Shown: piece after piece, positions 32,198 through 44,030 of the stretch
Layout of the letters: each line of letters opens with the position of its first letter
Position numbering within the stretch: position 1 is the first letter of the stretch
NCBI GenBank assembly: GCA_009837445.1
Contig: VXTM01000031.1
Location: 34,348 to 98,347 of the forward strand
Reading direction: 5' to 3'
DNA: 64,000 nucleotides
From: Acidimicrobiaceae bacterium
GTDB lineage: Bacteria; Actinomycetota; Acidimicrobiia; Acidimicrobiales; Aldehydirespiratoraceae
Program-made: the position numbers and the translations under genes
The notes under the pieces: generated by a model
The model's database searches: none
Told to the model about the DNA's origin: nothing
The model's input: only the letters and a program-made list of their open reading frames with translations

Positions 32198-33178
32198 ATG
32201 AAGCAGCAGACCCACAAAGTGCTCCGGGTGGTGTCGGGGCGGTCCAGTCAGGACTTCGCCGCCAGCGTCTGTGCTGAGCTCGGTGTCGAGTTGGGCACCT
32301 CCCACATCGAGAACTTCGCCAACGGCGAGATCCATGTCCGTTACGGCGAGTCCATCCGGGGATGCGACGCCTTCATCGTCGGCACCCACGCCGAGTGGGA
32401 GGGCGGCTCCATCAACGACGCAATCCTGGAGCAGCTCGTCATGGTCGATGCGGCCAAGCGGGCCTCGGCGAAGCGCATAACCGTGGTGGCTCCCTTTTAC
32501 GGGTACGCCCGCCAGGACCGCAAGGCCTCCGGGCGTGAGCCCATCTCGGCCCGTTTGCTGGCCGACTTGTTCCTGGCCGCGGGAGCCAAGCGGCTGCTGT
32601 CGGTGGACCTGCACTCGGGACAGATCCAGGGGTTCTTCGACGGCCCGGTCGATCATCTCACGGCCATGCCGGTGCTGCTCGAGTACCTGCAGTCCCTCAA
32701 GGGCGAGGACCTGGTGATCGTGTCGCCCGACGCGGGGAGGGTCAAGGTCGCAGAGCGCTACACCAACCTGCTGCACGCCGATCTGGCCATCGTGCACAAG
32801 CGCCGAGACAACGGCAAGCACGAAGTGTCGGCCAAGGAGATCGTGGGCGATGTGCGCGGCCGCACCTGCGTGATCGTCGACGACATGATCGACACCGGCG
32901 GGACCATCGTGGCCGCCGCCGAGCTGCTAGCCGCCAGCGGGGCCAGCCGGGTGATCGCGGCGACCACCCACGCGGTGTTCTCGGGACCGGCCGTGGAGCG
33001 GCTCCGGGACTCCGTGATCGACCTCGTCGTGTGCACCGACACGCTGCCGCTGACGGCCCGCAAGCGGTTCTCGAAGCTGCACGTCGTGTCGGTCGCACCG
33101 ATCGTGGCCCGGGCCATCTCGGCGGTGTTCGAGGACACCTCGGTGAGCGAGATCTTCGGCGGCAACAACCTGGTCTGA
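32198..33178 (+). CDS. prsA: Ribose-phosphate pyrophosphokinase
   Basis: A 326-residue class I PRPP synthase. Visible motifs are FANGEIHVRYGESIRGCD, the ATP-loop YGYARQDRKASGREPISARL, DLHSGQIQGFF, VSPDAGRVKVAERY and the PRPP-binding CVIVDDMIDTGGTIV. It makes PRPP from ribose 5-phosphate and ATP for nucleotide, histidine and tryptophan synthesis. glmU, its neighbour in many actinobacteria, is missing from this locus. rplY follows 62 bases later with its own -10 element. Confidence 0.95.
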   Translation: MKQQTHKVLRVVSGRSSQDFAASVCAELGVELGTSHIENFANGEIHVRYGESIRGCDAFIVGTHAEWEGGSINDAILEQLVMVDAAKRASAKRITVVAPFYGYARQDRKASGREPISARLLADLFLAAGAKRLLSVDLHSGQIQGFFDGPVDHLTAMPVLLEYLQSLKGEDLVIVSPDAGRVKVAERYTNLLHADLAIVHKRRDNGKHEVSAKEIVGDVRGRTCVIVDDMIDTGGTIVAAAELLAASGASRVIAATTHAVFSGPAVERLRDSVIDLVVCTDTLPLTARKRFSKLHVVSVAPIVARAISAVFEDTSVSEIFGGNNLV

Positions 33179-33227
33179 TCGCTCACAACCGTGCCGGCTT
33201 CCATGTGGAGCAGGCTTGGGGCGGCAG

Positions 33228-33233
33228 TAGCCT
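33228..33233 (+). promoter_or_regulatory. -10 hexamer, leaderless promoter of rplY
   Basis: TAGCCT ends seven bases before the ATG at 33241. Confidence 0.45.
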
Positions 33234-33240
33234 CAGACGA

Positions 33241-33909
33241 ATGGCTATGAACCTCCTGACCGCCGAAACCGGCCGGCCGCGCGGCACCCGTCCGAGCCGG
33301 CGCCTGCGCCGGACCGGCCGAGTTCCCGCGGTCGTGTACGGCATGGGCGAGAACCCGATCACGGTGTCGGTCGACCGGGCTGATCTGCGGGGGGCGCTGT
33401 CCACCGATGCCGGTCTCAACGCCCTCATCACCCTTGAGGTCGACGGTGACCGGCAGCTCTCGATCGTCAAGGACCTCCAGCGCCACCCGGTTCGACGCGA
33501 TGTGCTCCATGTTGACTTCCTGCGCATCGACCCCGACCAGGAGGTGGAGGTCGATGTGCCTCTCGTTCTCGTCGGGGAGGCCAAGAAGGTCACCCAGGCC
33601 AGCGGCATGGTCGACCAGGTGATGCACCAGGTACCGCTACGGGCCAAGCCGTCCGACATTCCCACCGAGGTGACCGCCGATGTGAGCGACCTGGAGGTCG
33701 GGTCTTCGCTTCGGGTGAGCGATATCGACCTTCCCGCCGGGGTCACGCCGTCCGGAGATCCTGACGCCACCTTCGCGGTGGGCCTCATCACCCGCTCCAC
33801 CAAGGAGTACCTGCGCCAGCAGAAGGCTCTGGAAGAGGAGGCGGAGGCCCTCATCGTCATGGGCGAAGCCGAAGAGGCCGAAGAGGCGGAAGCGGACGAC
33901 GAGTCCTAG
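33241..33909 (+). CDS. rplY: 50S ribosomal protein bL25 (CTC form)
   Basis: A 222-residue bL25/general stress protein CTC. The N-terminal 5S rRNA-binding domain (GTRPSRRLRRTGRVPAVVYGMGENPITVSVD, ending near HVDFLRI) is followed by the TL5-type C-terminal beta domain (PSDIPTEVTADVSDLEVGSSLRVSDIDLPAGV) and an acidic tail (EAEEAEEAEADDES). The start ATG at 33241 is supported by the adjacent -10. pth and mfd follow on the same strand, as in other actinobacteria. Confidence 0.93.
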   Translation: MAMNLLTAETGRPRGTRPSRRLRRTGRVPAVVYGMGENPITVSVDRADLRGALSTDAGLNALITLEVDGDRQLSIVKDLQRHPVRRDVLHVDFLRIDPDQEVEVDVPLVLVGEAKKVTQASGMVDQVMHQVPLRAKPSDIPTEVTADVSDLEVGSSLRVSDIDLPAGVTPSGDPDATFAVGLITRSTKEYLRQQKALEEEAEALIVMGEAEEAEEAEADDES

Positions 33910-33937
33910 AGGCCGAGCGGGCGGCCGGGCCGTCGCT

Positions 33938-34540
33938 ATGGCCATCGGCTCGCGGACCGGCTGCGCGGCCGACCTTCTGGTGGTGGGGTTGGGCAACCCC
34001 GGCGACGAGTACGCCCGCACCCGCCACAACGCGGGCCGGTGGGTGGTGGACGAGCTGGTGGGCCGCCACGACGGTCGGCTGCGCCGGGCCCGCCGCCTGC
34101 ACGCGATGGTGTGCGAGCTGCGCGCCGGCCGGCACCGGATGGCTGTGGCCGCGCCGGTCACATGGATGAACGAATCCGGCCGGGCGGTGGCGCCTCTCGT
34201 GCGCCGCTTCGGCCTCCGCGACCTGGGACGCCTGGTGGTCGTGCACGACGAGCTGGACCTGCCCGTGGGCCGTCTGAAGGTCAAGACCGGCGGCGGGCTT
34301 GCTGGCCACAAGGGGCTGGTGTCCATCCGGGCGCACCTGCGAAGCGACGCCTTCACCCGGGTGCGCATCGGTGTCGGCAAGCCCCACACGACCCCCAAGG
34401 GGGGCGAGTACGTCCTCAAGCGGCCGTCCCGGTCCGAGCAGGTCGAGCTGGAGGGGGCTGTGGCCCGAGCGGCTGACGCGGTGGAGTGCTTCCTGGAGCA
34501 CGGACTCGAGGTCGCCATGAACCGCTTCAACACAGCTTGA
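33938..34540 (+). CDS. pth: Peptidyl-tRNA hydrolase
   Basis: A 200-residue Pth. Conserved stretches are LVVGLGNPGDEYARTRHNAGRWVVDEL (with the catalytic histidine in TRHNAG), VTWMNESGRAV, VVHDELDLPVGRLKVKTGGGLAGHKGL and FTRVRIGVGKP. It releases peptides from peptidyl-tRNAs dropped by the ribosome. It lies 28 bases after rplY and its stop touches the mfd start region, suggesting one rplY-pth-mfd unit. Confidence 0.95.
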   Translation: MAIGSRTGCAADLLVVGLGNPGDEYARTRHNAGRWVVDELVGRHDGRLRRARRLHAMVCELRAGRHRMAVAAPVTWMNESGRAVAPLVRRFGLRDLGRLVVVHDELDLPVGRLKVKTGGGLAGHKGLVSIRAHLRSDAFTRVRIGVGKPHTTPKGGEYVLKRPSRSEQVELEGAVARAADAVECFLEHGLEVAMNRFNTA

Positions 34541-34545
34541 GAGCC

Positions 34546-37500
34546 GTGGCCGCTACCTCCGAGACCCGCCACGGCCTGCGATCCCTGCTGCCGCTGCTGG
34601 CCGAGCATCCTGGCCTGGACGAGCTGCTGGGCCGGCGCACCGCCTCGCTGGCGGTGCCCGACGCCGCCCGGGCCCCGGCCGTGGCCGGTCTGAGCGCGGC
34701 CTCGAGCCGGCGGCCGCTGCTGGTCGCGGTGCCGACTCGAACCGAGGCGGAGTCCCTGGCCGCTGACCTGGCCGCCTTCCTGGGCCCCGACGAGGTCGAG
34801 GAGCTGCCGGCCTGGGAGACCCTGCCCTTCGAGCGGGTGAGCCCGTCGATCCACACCATGGGAAGGCGCTGCCGCGTCCTGCACCGGATGACGGACTCAG
34901 CCGTCACGCCGGCGGTGGTCGTGGCCTCGGCGCGGGCGGTGGCCCAGTTCGTGTCGGAGGCGAAGGCTGCCGCGCCGATCAACTTGAGCGTCGGCGACTC
35001 CGTCGACCAGTCGGCGCTGGTGCGGCGCCTGTCGGAGTTCGGCTACCACCGGGAGCACCAGGTCGAGCACCGGGGGGAGATGGCCGTCCGCGGCTCCATC
35101 GTCGACGTTTACCCCTCAACGGCGTCGGCACCGGTTCGCATCGACTTCTGGGGCGACGACATCGACCGGGTGGTGGAGTTCTCGGTCGGCGATCAGCGGT
35201 CCACCAATCCCTTGGACCACCTCGAGGTCTACCCGGCCCGGGAACTGCGCCCCGACGGGCCGATGCGGCGGCGGGCCGCCGGTCTGGTGGCCAGCCAGCC
35301 CTGGGGGCGGGAGCAGTGGGACCGGCTGGCCGACGGAGAGTTCTTCGAAGGCATGGAGTCGTGGTGGCCGTGGCTTGTGGACCGGCCCGCGGTAGTGCCC
35401 GCTCTGCTGGGTGCCGGCGGTGCGCTGGCGGTTGTCGAACCCCGCCGCTTGGCCGACAGGGTCTCGGAGATCCTGGCCGAAGAAGCCGACCTCGCCGCGG
35501 GCCTGGCCAAGACCTGGAACACCGACGCCGCCGGCATGCCCCCGCTTCACGCCGGCTACGACCAGCTGGTGGCGGCGGCCGCCTCGCCGGTGTGGGAGCT
35601 GCCCGCGGTGCCCGACTCCGTGGGCGCGCCCGCGCTGGCCGCGTCAGGTTGGGACCGGGTGCACGGCAATGTCGAGCCGCTGGCGGCCCGCCTGCGCGAT
35701 CTGAGCGGGCGGGGCTACCGGGTAGTGCTCGGCGCGCCGGGTGGGGCGGCCGCCCGCCTGAGCGGCCTGCTCGCCGAGCACGGCGCCGCCGTCGAGCCGG
35801 TGGAGGCGACGCTCGGCCGGGGCGCGGTCCTAGAAGGGATCAAGCTGGCTCTGCTGTCGGAGACCGATGTGACCGGCCGGCGGCGCGCTCACCGGCCGCC
35901 GAGGACGCGGTCCCGCGATCAGCGCCGCTTCCTGGCCGATCTCGTTCCCGGGGCCTTCGTCGTGCACCAGCACCACGGGGTGGCCCGCTTCGAGGGAATG
36001 GCCCGCCGGGCCGTCGGCGGTCACGAGCGCGAGTACCTGCTCCTCGCCTACCGGGGCAGGGACCGTCTCTACGTGCCCTCCGACCAGATCGCCTCGATCC
36101 GCCACTACACCGGAGGCGACTCGCCGACACTGTCGCGGATGGGGGGCTCGGACTGGGCGGCCACCAAGAACCGGGTGAGGCGAGCGGTGGCCGAGGTGGC
36201 CCAGGAACTCGTCGTCCTCTACCAGAAGCGCATGACCACCGCCGGTCATGCCTTCGACCCGGACACGCCGTGGCAGCGGGAGCTCGAGGACTCCTTCGAG
36301 TACCAGGACACCCGGGACCAGCAGCAGGCCGCCGACGAGGTGAAGCGCGACATGGAGCGTCCGGTGCCGATGGACCGGCTCTTGGTGGGGGACGTGGGCT
36401 TCGGCAAGACCGAGATCGCGGTGCGGGCCGCGTTCAAGGCGGTCCAGAGCGGGCGCCAGGTGGCGGTGCTGGTGCCCACCACGCTGCTGGCCCAGCAGCA
36501 CACCCAGACGTTCCGCGACCGCTACGGGCCCTTCCCGGTGCGGGTGGAGACGCTGAGCCGGTTCCTGACCCCATCGCAGACCCGGGAGGTGCTGCGAGGA
36601 CTGGAGACGGGCGAGGTCGACGTGGTCGTGGGCACCCACCGGATGCTTTCGGCCGACGTGGGCTTCAAGCGCCTCGGTCTGCTGGTCATCGACGAGGAGC
36701 AGCGCTTCGGGGTCCGGCACAAGGAGTCGATCAAGTCGCTGAAGGCCGATGTGGACGTCCTGACCCTGACGGCCACACCGGTGCCCCGCACCCTGGAGAT
36801 GAGCCTCACCGGCATCCGCGACATGTCCCTGCTCGAAACCCCGCCCGCGGACCGCCAGCCGATCCTCACCTACGTGGGCGAGCAGGCCGACCGCCCGGCG
36901 GCCGAGGCCATCCGGCGCGAGCTGCTGCGCGACGGGCAGGTCTTCTACGTCCACAATCGGGTGGCCGACATCGACCATGTCGCCGAGCGGGTGCGCTCGC
37001 TGGTGCCGGAGGCCCGGGTGGCCGTGGCCCACGGCCAGATGGACGAGGGCACGCTGGAGCGTGTCGTCCTCGACTTCGCCGACTACCGCTACGACGTGCT
37101 GGTCTGCACCACCATCATCGAGTCCGGCATCGACATGCCCACTGTGAACACCCTGGTGGTGGACCGGGCCGACCGCCTCGGCCTGGGCCAGCTCCACCAG
37201 ATCCGCGGCCGGGTGGGCCGGGCCGGCCGGCGGGCCTACGCCTACCTGTTCCATCCCGTCGACCGCGTGCTCAGCGAGGAGGCCTACGAGCGGCTCAAGA
37301 CCATCGGGGAGGCGACCCAGCTGGGATCCGGCTACCGGATCGCCATGCGCGACCTCGAGATCAGGGGCGCGGGGAACCTGCTGGGCGAGGCCCAGTCGGG
37401 GCACATCGCCGCGGTCGGGTACGACCTCTACTGCCGCCTGGTGAACGAGGCGGTGGCGGAGCTGCGGGGCGAGACCGTCCCGGAGCCGCCCGACGTGACC

Positions 37501-37995
37501 ATCGAGGTTCCCATCGACGCGCACATCGGTGCCGACTACATCGGGCGGGAGGCCGCCCGCCTCGAGGCGTACCGTCGCCTCGCCGCGGCCACGGAGCTGT
37601 CTGAGCTGGCCGACATCCGGGCCGAGTGGATCGACCGGTTCGGTCCCGTTCCCGATCCGGCCGAAGCGCTGCTGGCCATCGGTCGACTGCGGGTGGAGTG
37701 CCTGCGTCACGGCGTCGCCGAAGTGGTCGTCACCCGACGAGGCGGGGGTCCGCTGACCGCGGCACGGTACGCGGCCCGCCTGGCGCCGGTGGAGTTGCCG
37801 GCCAGCCGCCAGGTGCGGCTCCGCCGCCTGTACGGCGATCACGCCGTCTACAAGGACGAGGCACGGGAGCTGCACGTCCCGTTGCGAGCCGACGCAGGAC
37901 CGGTCATCGACCAACTCGTGACGCTGCTGGCCGACGTGGTGGCGGCCGGCGCGCCAGCCGACGCTCCTCCCGACGCTAGGGTTCGGACCTCGTGA
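34546..37995 (+). CDS. mfd: Transcription-repair coupling factor
   Basis: A roughly 1149-residue Mfd. In order: an N-terminal UvrB-homology module ([19 protein letters not shown]), the RNA-polymerase-interaction domain ([15 protein letters not shown]), a RecG-like SF2 motor with Walker [20 protein letters not shown] and [13 protein letters not shown], the TRG region ([21 protein letters not shown]), and a C-terminal domain. It removes stalled RNA polymerase from lesions and recruits UvrA. Start could be GTG 34546 or TTG 34537, the latter overlapping the pth stop. The stop overlaps the next gene (GTGA). Confidence 0.95.
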   Translation: MAATSETRHGLRSLLPLLAEHPGLDELLGRRTASLAVPDAARAPAVAGLSAASSRRPLLVAVPTRTEAESLAADLAAFLGPDEVEELPAWETLPFERVSPSIHTMGRRCRVLHRMTDSAVTPAVVVASARAVAQFVSEAKAAAPINLSVGDSVDQSALVRRLSEFGYHREHQVEHRGEMAVRGSIVDVYPSTASAPVRIDFWGDDIDRVVEFSVGDQRSTNPLDHLEVYPARELRPDGPMRRRAAGLVASQPWGREQWDRLADGEFFEGMESWWPWLVDRPAVVPALLGAGGALAVVEPRRLADRVSEILAEEADLAAGLAKTWNTDAAGMPPLHAGYDQLVAAAASPVWELPAVPDSVGAPALAASGWDRVHGNVEPLAARLRDLSGRGYRVVLGAPGGAAARLSGLLAEHGAAVEPVEATLGRGAVLEGIKLALLSETDVTGRRRAHRPPRTRSRDQRRFLADLVPGAFVVHQHHGVARFEGMARRAVGGHEREYLLLAYRGRDRLYVPSDQIASIRHYTGGDSPTLSRMGGSDWAATKNRVRRAVAEVAQELVVLYQKRMTTAGHAFDPDTPWQRELEDSFEYQDTRDQQQAADEVKRDMERPVPMDRLLVGDVGFGKTEIAVRAAFKAVQSGRQVAVLVPTTLLAQQHTQTFRDRYGPFPVRVETLSRFLTPSQTREVLRGLETGEVDVVVGTHRMLSADVGFKRLGLLVIDEEQRFGVRHKESIKSLKADVDVLTLTATPVPRTLEMSLTGIRDMSLLETPPADRQPILTYVGEQADRPAAEAIRRELLRDGQVFYVHNRVADIDHVAERVRSLVPEARVAVAHGQMDEGTLERVVLDFADYRYDVLVCTTIIESGIDMPTVNTLVVDRADRLGLGQLHQIRGRVGRAGRRAYAYLFHPVDRVLSEEAYERLKTIGEATQLGSGYRIAMRDLEIRGAGNLLGEAQSGHIAAVGYDLYCRLVNEAVAELRGETVPEPPDVTIEVPIDAHIGADYIGREAARLEAYRRLAAATELSELADIRAEWIDRFGPVPDPAEALLAIGRLRVECLRHGVAEVVVTRRGGGPLTAARYAARLAPVELPASRQVRLRRLYGDHAVYKDEARELHVPLRADAGPVIDQLVTLLADVVAAGAPADAPPDARVRTS

Positions 37996-38936
37996 GCCGG
38001 ATCCGCCCCATCACAGCCGCCTGCGCCATCTTTGCCGCGGCGTCTGTGCTGGCGTCGGCGTGCGGAGCGTCGTCGGACGCGGCCGCGGAGGTGGCCGGCG
38101 TGGAGTACCCGGTCGATGACCTGACCGCCTACCTCGAGACCACCGACCCCGACAGCGAGGCTCGGGCGCTGCGCGCCGAGGCGGCCGCCTGGCTCACCAA
38201 CTGGGTGTTCTTCACCGCCCTTGAGCAGGAGATGGCCGAGCGGGGGATCGCGATCACCAACGCGCACGAGGCCCAAGCGGTCGCCGACATCACCCAGGCC
38301 GACCCGTCCTTCGTGCCCGGCGCCGCCGGGAGCCGGATCGTGATCCGCCAGCGGGCCGCAACCCTGGCCGCGTTCGAGTGGACCGAGCGTGAGGTGCCCG
38401 CCGCGGTCGCCGGCGAACCGCCGCGCCACCTGTGCTCGAGACACATCCTGGTGGCGACCCAGCCGGAAGCCGATCAAGTGATGGCCCGACTCGAGGCCGG
38501 AGAGGACTTCGCCCTGCTGGCTCTCGACCTCTCGCTCGATCCGGGCAGCGGATCCCTGGGCGGCGACCTCGGCTGCGTGCCGGAGGGCTCGTTCGTGGCG
38601 CCCTTCGAGGACGCGGCCTACGGTGCCGGCCCCGGCCGGGTAGTGGTGGCGGAGTCGCAGTTCGGCTTCCACGTCATCGAGGTGATCAGCTCCGGACCGG
38701 CCACCGCACAGAATCACCCCCAGCTCGACGCGGAGTCACTGGCCCGGATGGCCGAGGACGCCGAGCTGGCTGCGCTCAGCGTCGCCCAGGGCGAGGCTCA
38801 GGCCCAGCGCCAGCAACTCCTGATCGACATACAGGCGCAGATCTTCGAGCGCTACGGGCCGGATGTGAGGATCGACGACCGCTACGGGCGCTGGGACCCA
38901 GACCAGTTCCGGGTGGTCGTGGACCAGACCGGCTGA
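37992..38936 (+). CDS. PpiC/parvulin-type peptidyl-prolyl isomerase lipoprotein
   Basis: A 314-residue lipoprotein with lipobox VLASAC (Cys24), a SurA-like N-terminal helical region, and a parvulin rotamase domain at about 143-237 (CSRHILVATQPEADQVMARL, DPGSGSLGGDLGCVPEGSFVAPFEDAAY, TQFGFH-like SQFGFHVIEV). It probably folds secreted proteins at the outer face of the membrane. The GTG start overlaps the mfd stop by four bases. In M. tuberculosis a lipoprotein (LpqU) also lies near mazG and eno, but it belongs to another family as I remember it. Confidence 0.87.
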   Translation: MSRIRPITAACAIFAAASVLASACGASSDAAAEVAGVEYPVDDLTAYLETTDPDSEARALRAEAAAWLTNWVFFTALEQEMAERGIAITNAHEAQAVADITQADPSFVPGAAGSRIVIRQRAATLAAFEWTEREVPAAVAGEPPRHLCSRHILVATQPEADQVMARLEAGEDFALLALDLSLDPGSGSLGGDLGCVPEGSFVAPFEDAAYGAGPGRVVVAESQFGFHVIEVISSGPATAQNHPQLDAESLARMAEDAELAALSVAQGEAQAQRQQLLIDIQAQIFERYGPDVRIDDRYGRWDPDQFRVVVDQTG

Positions 38937-38950
38937 CCGGGTCCGGTCCG

Positions 38951-39697
38951 GTGTCCAGCCTCGCTTCCACCCCCGGCGCCCCCGAGCACGGTCCCGAGGG
39001 CCTTCGCACCGCCATCGAGCGTCTCGACGAGCTTGTGCGGACACTGCGCACCGAATGCCCGTGGGACCGCGAGCAGACCCACACCAGCCTCCGCCGCTAC
39101 CTGCTGGAGGAGACCTACGAGGCGTTGGAGGCCCTCGACGCCAGAACCGGCGCAGATGGCGAGGTTGAGGTCCTGGACCGGGATCTGTGCGAGGAGCTAG
39201 GCGACCTGCTCTACCAAGTCTGGTTCCAGGCCCATCTGGCCTCCGAGCGCGGCGCCTTCAGCATCGTGGACGTCGCCCAGGGAGTGCGCGACAAGCTGAT
39301 CGCCCGCCATCCCCACGTCTACGGCGACGTTGTGGCCCCCGACGCCGACACGGTGCGAGCCAATTGGGACGTCATCAAGCTCCAGGAGAAGGGGCGCGAC
39401 TCGGTCATGGACGGAATCCCGCAGACGCTCCCAGCGCTGCTGCGGGCCGTGAAGGTGCAGAAGCGGGCGGCCGCGGCCGGCCTCGCCGCGGATGACCGGC
39501 CGCAAGGCCCCTTCATGGAGACGGAGGGTGCGCTGGCCGAGCTTCGAGCCGATCCGAACGAGCACACTCTGGGGGAGCTGCTGCTGGCCGCGGTAGAGCT
39601 GGGCCGGCGCATCAAGATCGACCCCGAGGACGCCCTGCGGGCCGCGACCGAACGAGCCGAGGGTCGCTATCGCGCGCTGGAGGACGAGCGGAGCTAG
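38951..39697 (+). CDS. mazG: Nucleoside triphosphate pyrophosphohydrolase MazG
   Basis: A 248-residue MazG. The signature LRTECPWDREQTHTSLRRYLLEETYEALEAL is followed by the acidic metal-binding LCEELGDLLYQVWFQAHLA, then KLIARHPHVYGDV and WDVIKLQEKGRDSVMDGIP. It hydrolyses non-canonical or excess NTPs to NMP and pyrophosphate. GTG 38951 starts 14 bases after the PpiC gene. The mfd-ppiC-mazG spacing suggests one operon, continuing towards eno. Confidence 0.93.
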   Translation: MSSLASTPGAPEHGPEGLRTAIERLDELVRTLRTECPWDREQTHTSLRRYLLEETYEALEALDARTGADGEVEVLDRDLCEELGDLLYQVWFQAHLASERGAFSIVDVAQGVRDKLIARHPHVYGDVVAPDADTVRANWDVIKLQEKGRDSVMDGIPQTLPALLRAVKVQKRAAAAGLAADDRPQGPFMETEGALAELRADPNEHTLGELLLAAVELGRRIKIDPEDALRAATERAEGRYRALEDERS

Positions 39698-41421
<1,724 letters not shown>

Positions 41422-41428
41422 GGGAGCC

Positions 41429-41830
41429 ATGCCGGCCCATCGCTTCGATGTGAAGGTCCGCTTCTACGAGCTGGACCCCTACGGGCATCTGAACCACTCC
41501 GCTTACATCCAGTTCTTCGAGACGGGCCGGATCGAGCTTCTGGAGGAGGTCGGGGTGGACCTGGAGTCCTTCGCGGCCCGGGGGTACCGGTTCGTGGTCA
41601 ACCGCATCCAGACGTCGTTCGACCGGCCGGTTCACGCCGGTGAGACCATCACGGTGGAGACCGAGGTCGTCGAGTTCCGCCGGGCCTCGTCGGTGTGGCG
41701 CCAGCGCCTGATACGCGGCGACGAGGTGGTGGCCCGCCAGGAGGTGCGGGCCGCGATCACCAACACCGAGGGCAAGCCGGCGCGAGTCCCCCCCGACGTG
41801 ATCGAGGCGCTGGGCCCCTACTTCGTGTGA
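41429..41830 (+). CDS. Acyl-CoA thioesterase, YbgC/4HBT hotdog family
   Basis: A 133-residue single-hotdog protein opening with VKVRFYELDPYGHLNHSAYIQFFETGRIELL, where D and the following GHxN form the 4-hydroxybenzoyl-CoA-thioesterase-type active site. The middle (FVVNRIQTSFDRPVHAGETITVETEV) is also typical. It probably hydrolyses a short- or aromatic acyl-CoA; the substrate is unknown. GGGGAG lies just before the ATG. It starts seven bases after divIC and is the first gene of the inserted block, so its link to the maturation genes is positional only. Confidence 0.82.
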   Translation: MPAHRFDVKVRFYELDPYGHLNHSAYIQFFETGRIELLEEVGVDLESFAARGYRFVVNRIQTSFDRPVHAGETITVETEVVEFRRASSVWRQRLIRGDEVVARQEVRAAITNTEGKPARVPPDVIEALGPYFV

Positions 41831-41855
41831 AATCGCGGCTCATCCGCTCGGCCTC

Positions 41856-41861
41856 TAGGCT
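41856..41861 (+). promoter_or_regulatory. -10 hexamer, leaderless promoter of the MoxR-type gene
   Basis: TAGGCT ends seven bases before the ATG at 41869. It overlaps one copy of a 14-base word (41845-41858) found at two other sites. Confidence 0.45.
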
Positions 41862-41868
41862 CAATCGG

Positions 41869-42798
41869 ATGGCAGCCACCGATCTGCGCTCCGTCTCAAG
41901 CGTGGCCGAGGTGTCGCAGGGGCTTCGCGACCACGCCTACCTGCCCGACGAGGCGCTGGCCACCGCGGTGTACCTCGCCCTGCGCCTGCGCCGGCCACTG
42001 CTGCTGGAAGGCGAGCCCGGCGTGGGCAAGACCGAGGTGGCCAAGGTGATCGCCGACTGGGGCGGCGGACGGCTGATCCGGCTCCAGTGCTACGAGGGCA
42101 TCGACGCGGCCCAGGCCGTCTACGAGTGGGACTACGCCCGCCAGTTGATGCACCTGCGCACGATGGAGGCCACCGGGCGGGCCCGCGGCGCCGACGAGGA
42201 CCGGCTCGCCGACGAGCTGTACAACGAGCGCTTCCTGGTGCGCCGGCCCCTGTTGGAGGCGATCGAGGCTTCCGAGGGCCCCCCGCCGGTGCTGCTGGTC
42301 GACGAGGTCGACCGCTCCGACGACGAGTTCGAGGCCTTCCTGCTGGAGGTGCTGTCGGACTACTCGATCACCATCCCCGAACTCGGCACCTTCGCCGCGG
42401 TCGAGCCGCCCGTGGTGCTGATCACCTCCAACCGCACGCGGGACGTGCACGACGCCCTGAAGCGCCGCTGCCTGTACCACTGGGTGGCCCATCCCGGCCC
42501 GCAGCGGGAGGCGGAGATCATCCGCCTGCGAGCCCCGGAGGTGACCGATCGCCTGGCCCGGCAGGTCGCCCACGCCGCCGCCGCGATGCGCGAGGTCGGG
42601 CTGTACAAGCCGCCGGGAGTGGCCGAGACCATCGACTGGGCCCGGGCCTTGAGCCTGCTGGGCGGGGCCACGCTCGACCTCGCCAACGCCTCGGCCACCC
42701 TTGGAGCGCTGCTGAAGTACCGCGAGGACCGGGACCGGGTGATCGAGCACGACCTGGCCGCCATCGTGGCCGACGCCGCCACCGCCCACAGTCCATGA
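41869..42798 (+). CDS. MoxR/CoxD-type AAA+ ATPase
   Basis: A 309-residue AAA+ protein with Walker A GEPGVGKTEVAK, Walker B LLVDEVDRSDDEFEAFLLEVL, sensor 1 ITSNRTRDVHDALKRRC and the Y-E-W segment (QAVYEWDYARQL) typical of CoxD/MoxR relatives. CoxD in Oligotropha is needed to build the Cu-Mo cluster of CO dehydrogenase, and related ATPases work with VWA partners as metal-centre chaperones. Here a VWA gene follows with ATGA overlap. It probably matures the molybdenum hydroxylase at 28.7-31 kb or one encoded elsewhere (inference). Confidence 0.87.
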   Translation: MAATDLRSVSSVAEVSQGLRDHAYLPDEALATAVYLALRLRRPLLLEGEPGVGKTEVAKVIADWGGGRLIRLQCYEGIDAAQAVYEWDYARQLMHLRTMEATGRARGADEDRLADELYNERFLVRRPLLEAIEASEGPPPVLLVDEVDRSDDEFEAFLLEVLSDYSITIPELGTFAAVEPPVVLITSNRTRDVHDALKRRCLYHWVAHPGPQREAEIIRLRAPEVTDRLARQVAHAAAAMREVGLYKPPGVAETIDWARALSLLGGATLDLANASATLGALLKYREDRDRVIEHDLAAIVADAATAHSP

Positions 42799-44030
42799 GC
42801 GACGAGGGAGGCGGCGCCGCGGGCGCGCCAACCGGGCCGCGTGGCTCCTTGGAGTCCGACCCGGTCGATGTCGCTGTCGGCTTCGCCAGCGCGCTGCGCC
42901 GGGCCGGCCTGGAAGTGTCGCTCACGTCGGCCCTGCTCTACGCGGAGGCGCTGTCGGTGTGCGATGTCGCCAGCCGGCCCTCGCTGTACTGGGCGGGAAG
43001 GGCTGCGCTGGTCCACCGGATCGAGGACGTCGACGTCTACGACGCCGTCTTCGGGGCCTTCTGGCTGGGTGAGCCGCTGGGAGTGTCACCCATGGCCGCG
43101 GCGAGCGTCCCGGTTGTCCTCCAGGTCGACGACGCCGACGGCTCCGACGAGCACGGCGAGGAGTCACCCGGCGACACCGAGACCATCACGCTGCGCTACA
43201 GCGCCACCGAGACGCTTACTACCAAGGACTTCGCCGACTACACCGACTCCGAGCTCGAGGAGGCCCGCCGGCTGATGGAGCGCCTGCGCTTCTCCGGCCC
43301 GACCCGTCCTAGCCGCCGCCCCGAGCCGAGCCGGTCGTGCCGGGGCCGCCTCGATGTGCGCCGGACCGTCCGGGCCGCCATGCGCTCGGGGGGCGAGCCG
43401 ATGAGGATGCACCGCCGGATGAGCGGCCGCCGGCCTCGGCGCCTGGTCATGCTGCTGGACGTGTCGGGTTCCATGGAGCGCTACGCCCGGGCCTTGCTGC
43501 GCCTCGTCCACGCGGCCGTGGCGGGACGCAGCCGGGTTGAGGCCTTCGCGCTGGGCACCCGCCTCACCCGGCTCACCCGGGAGCTGTCGTCGCGGGACCC
43601 GGACCGGGCCATGAGGGCCGCGTCGGCCGCGGTGCCCGACTGGAGCGGCGGCACCCGCCTCGGCGCCGGCCTGCGAGCCTTCAACGACGAGTGGGGATGC
43701 CGGGGGATGGCCAGGGGAGCGGTGGTGGTGATCCTCTCCGACGGCTGGGACCGGGGCGATCCCGCCGAGATGTCCGAGCAGATGCAGCGCCTCCAGCGGG
43801 TAGCCAACCGGGTGGTGTGGGTCAACCCGTTGAAGGCCTCTCCCGGGTATGCGCCGCTGGCCCGGGGGATGGCGGCCGCCCTGCCCCACGTCGACGACTT
43901 CGTGGAGGGCCACAACCTCGAGTCGCTGGAGCGCCTGGCCGAACTGGTGCTCACCGACACGCCCAGGGCTTCGCGGCCGCGGGACGGGAGCCGTGCCGCC
44001 GGCACGGTGCTCGCTGGAGCTTCGGCGTGA
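42795..44030 (+). CDS. CoxE-like von Willebrand factor A domain protein
   Basis: A 411-residue protein. An N-terminal helical region (VDVAVGFASALRRAGLEVSLTSALLYAEAL) precedes a C-terminal VWA domain with MIDAS residues DVSGSM, the SGGTRLGAGL threonine loop, and LSDGWDRGD. This is the CoxE layout. CoxE acts with the CoxD AAA+ ATPase in maturing molybdenum hydroxylase active sites. It is linked to both neighbours by four-base overlaps (ATGA upstream, GTGA downstream), so MoxR, VWA and XdhC are probably made together. Confidence 0.87.
   Translation: MSDEGGGAAGAPTGPRGSLESDPVDVAVGFASALRRAGLEVSLTSALLYAEALSVCDVASRPSLYWAGRAALVHRIEDVDVYDAVFGAFWLGEPLGVSPMAAASVPVVLQVDDADGSDEHGEESPGDTETITLRYSATETLTTKDFADYTDSELEEARRLMERLRFSGPTRPSRRPEPSRSCRGRLDVRRTVRAAMRSGGEPMRMHRRMSGRRPRRLVMLLDVSGSMERYARALLRLVHAAVAGRSRVEAFALGTRLTRLTRELSSRDPDRAMRAASAAVPDWSGGTRLGAGLRAFNDEWGCRGMARGAVVVILSDGWDRGDPAEMSEQMQRLQRVANRVVWVNPLKASPGYAPLARGMAAALPHVDDFVEGHNLESLERLAELVLTDTPRASRPRDGSRAAGTVLAGASA

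Noticed and set aside
35830..37914. A 694-codon minus-strand frame opposite mfd
   Set aside because: It is a shadow of the Mfd helicase domain, with a Gly/His/Arg/Val-rich translation and no motifs.
38041..38936. Identity of the PpiC lipoprotein as LpqU
   Set aside because: The position between mfd and eno recalls lpqU, but the clear parvulin domain argues against a LpqU-type lytic transglycosylase.
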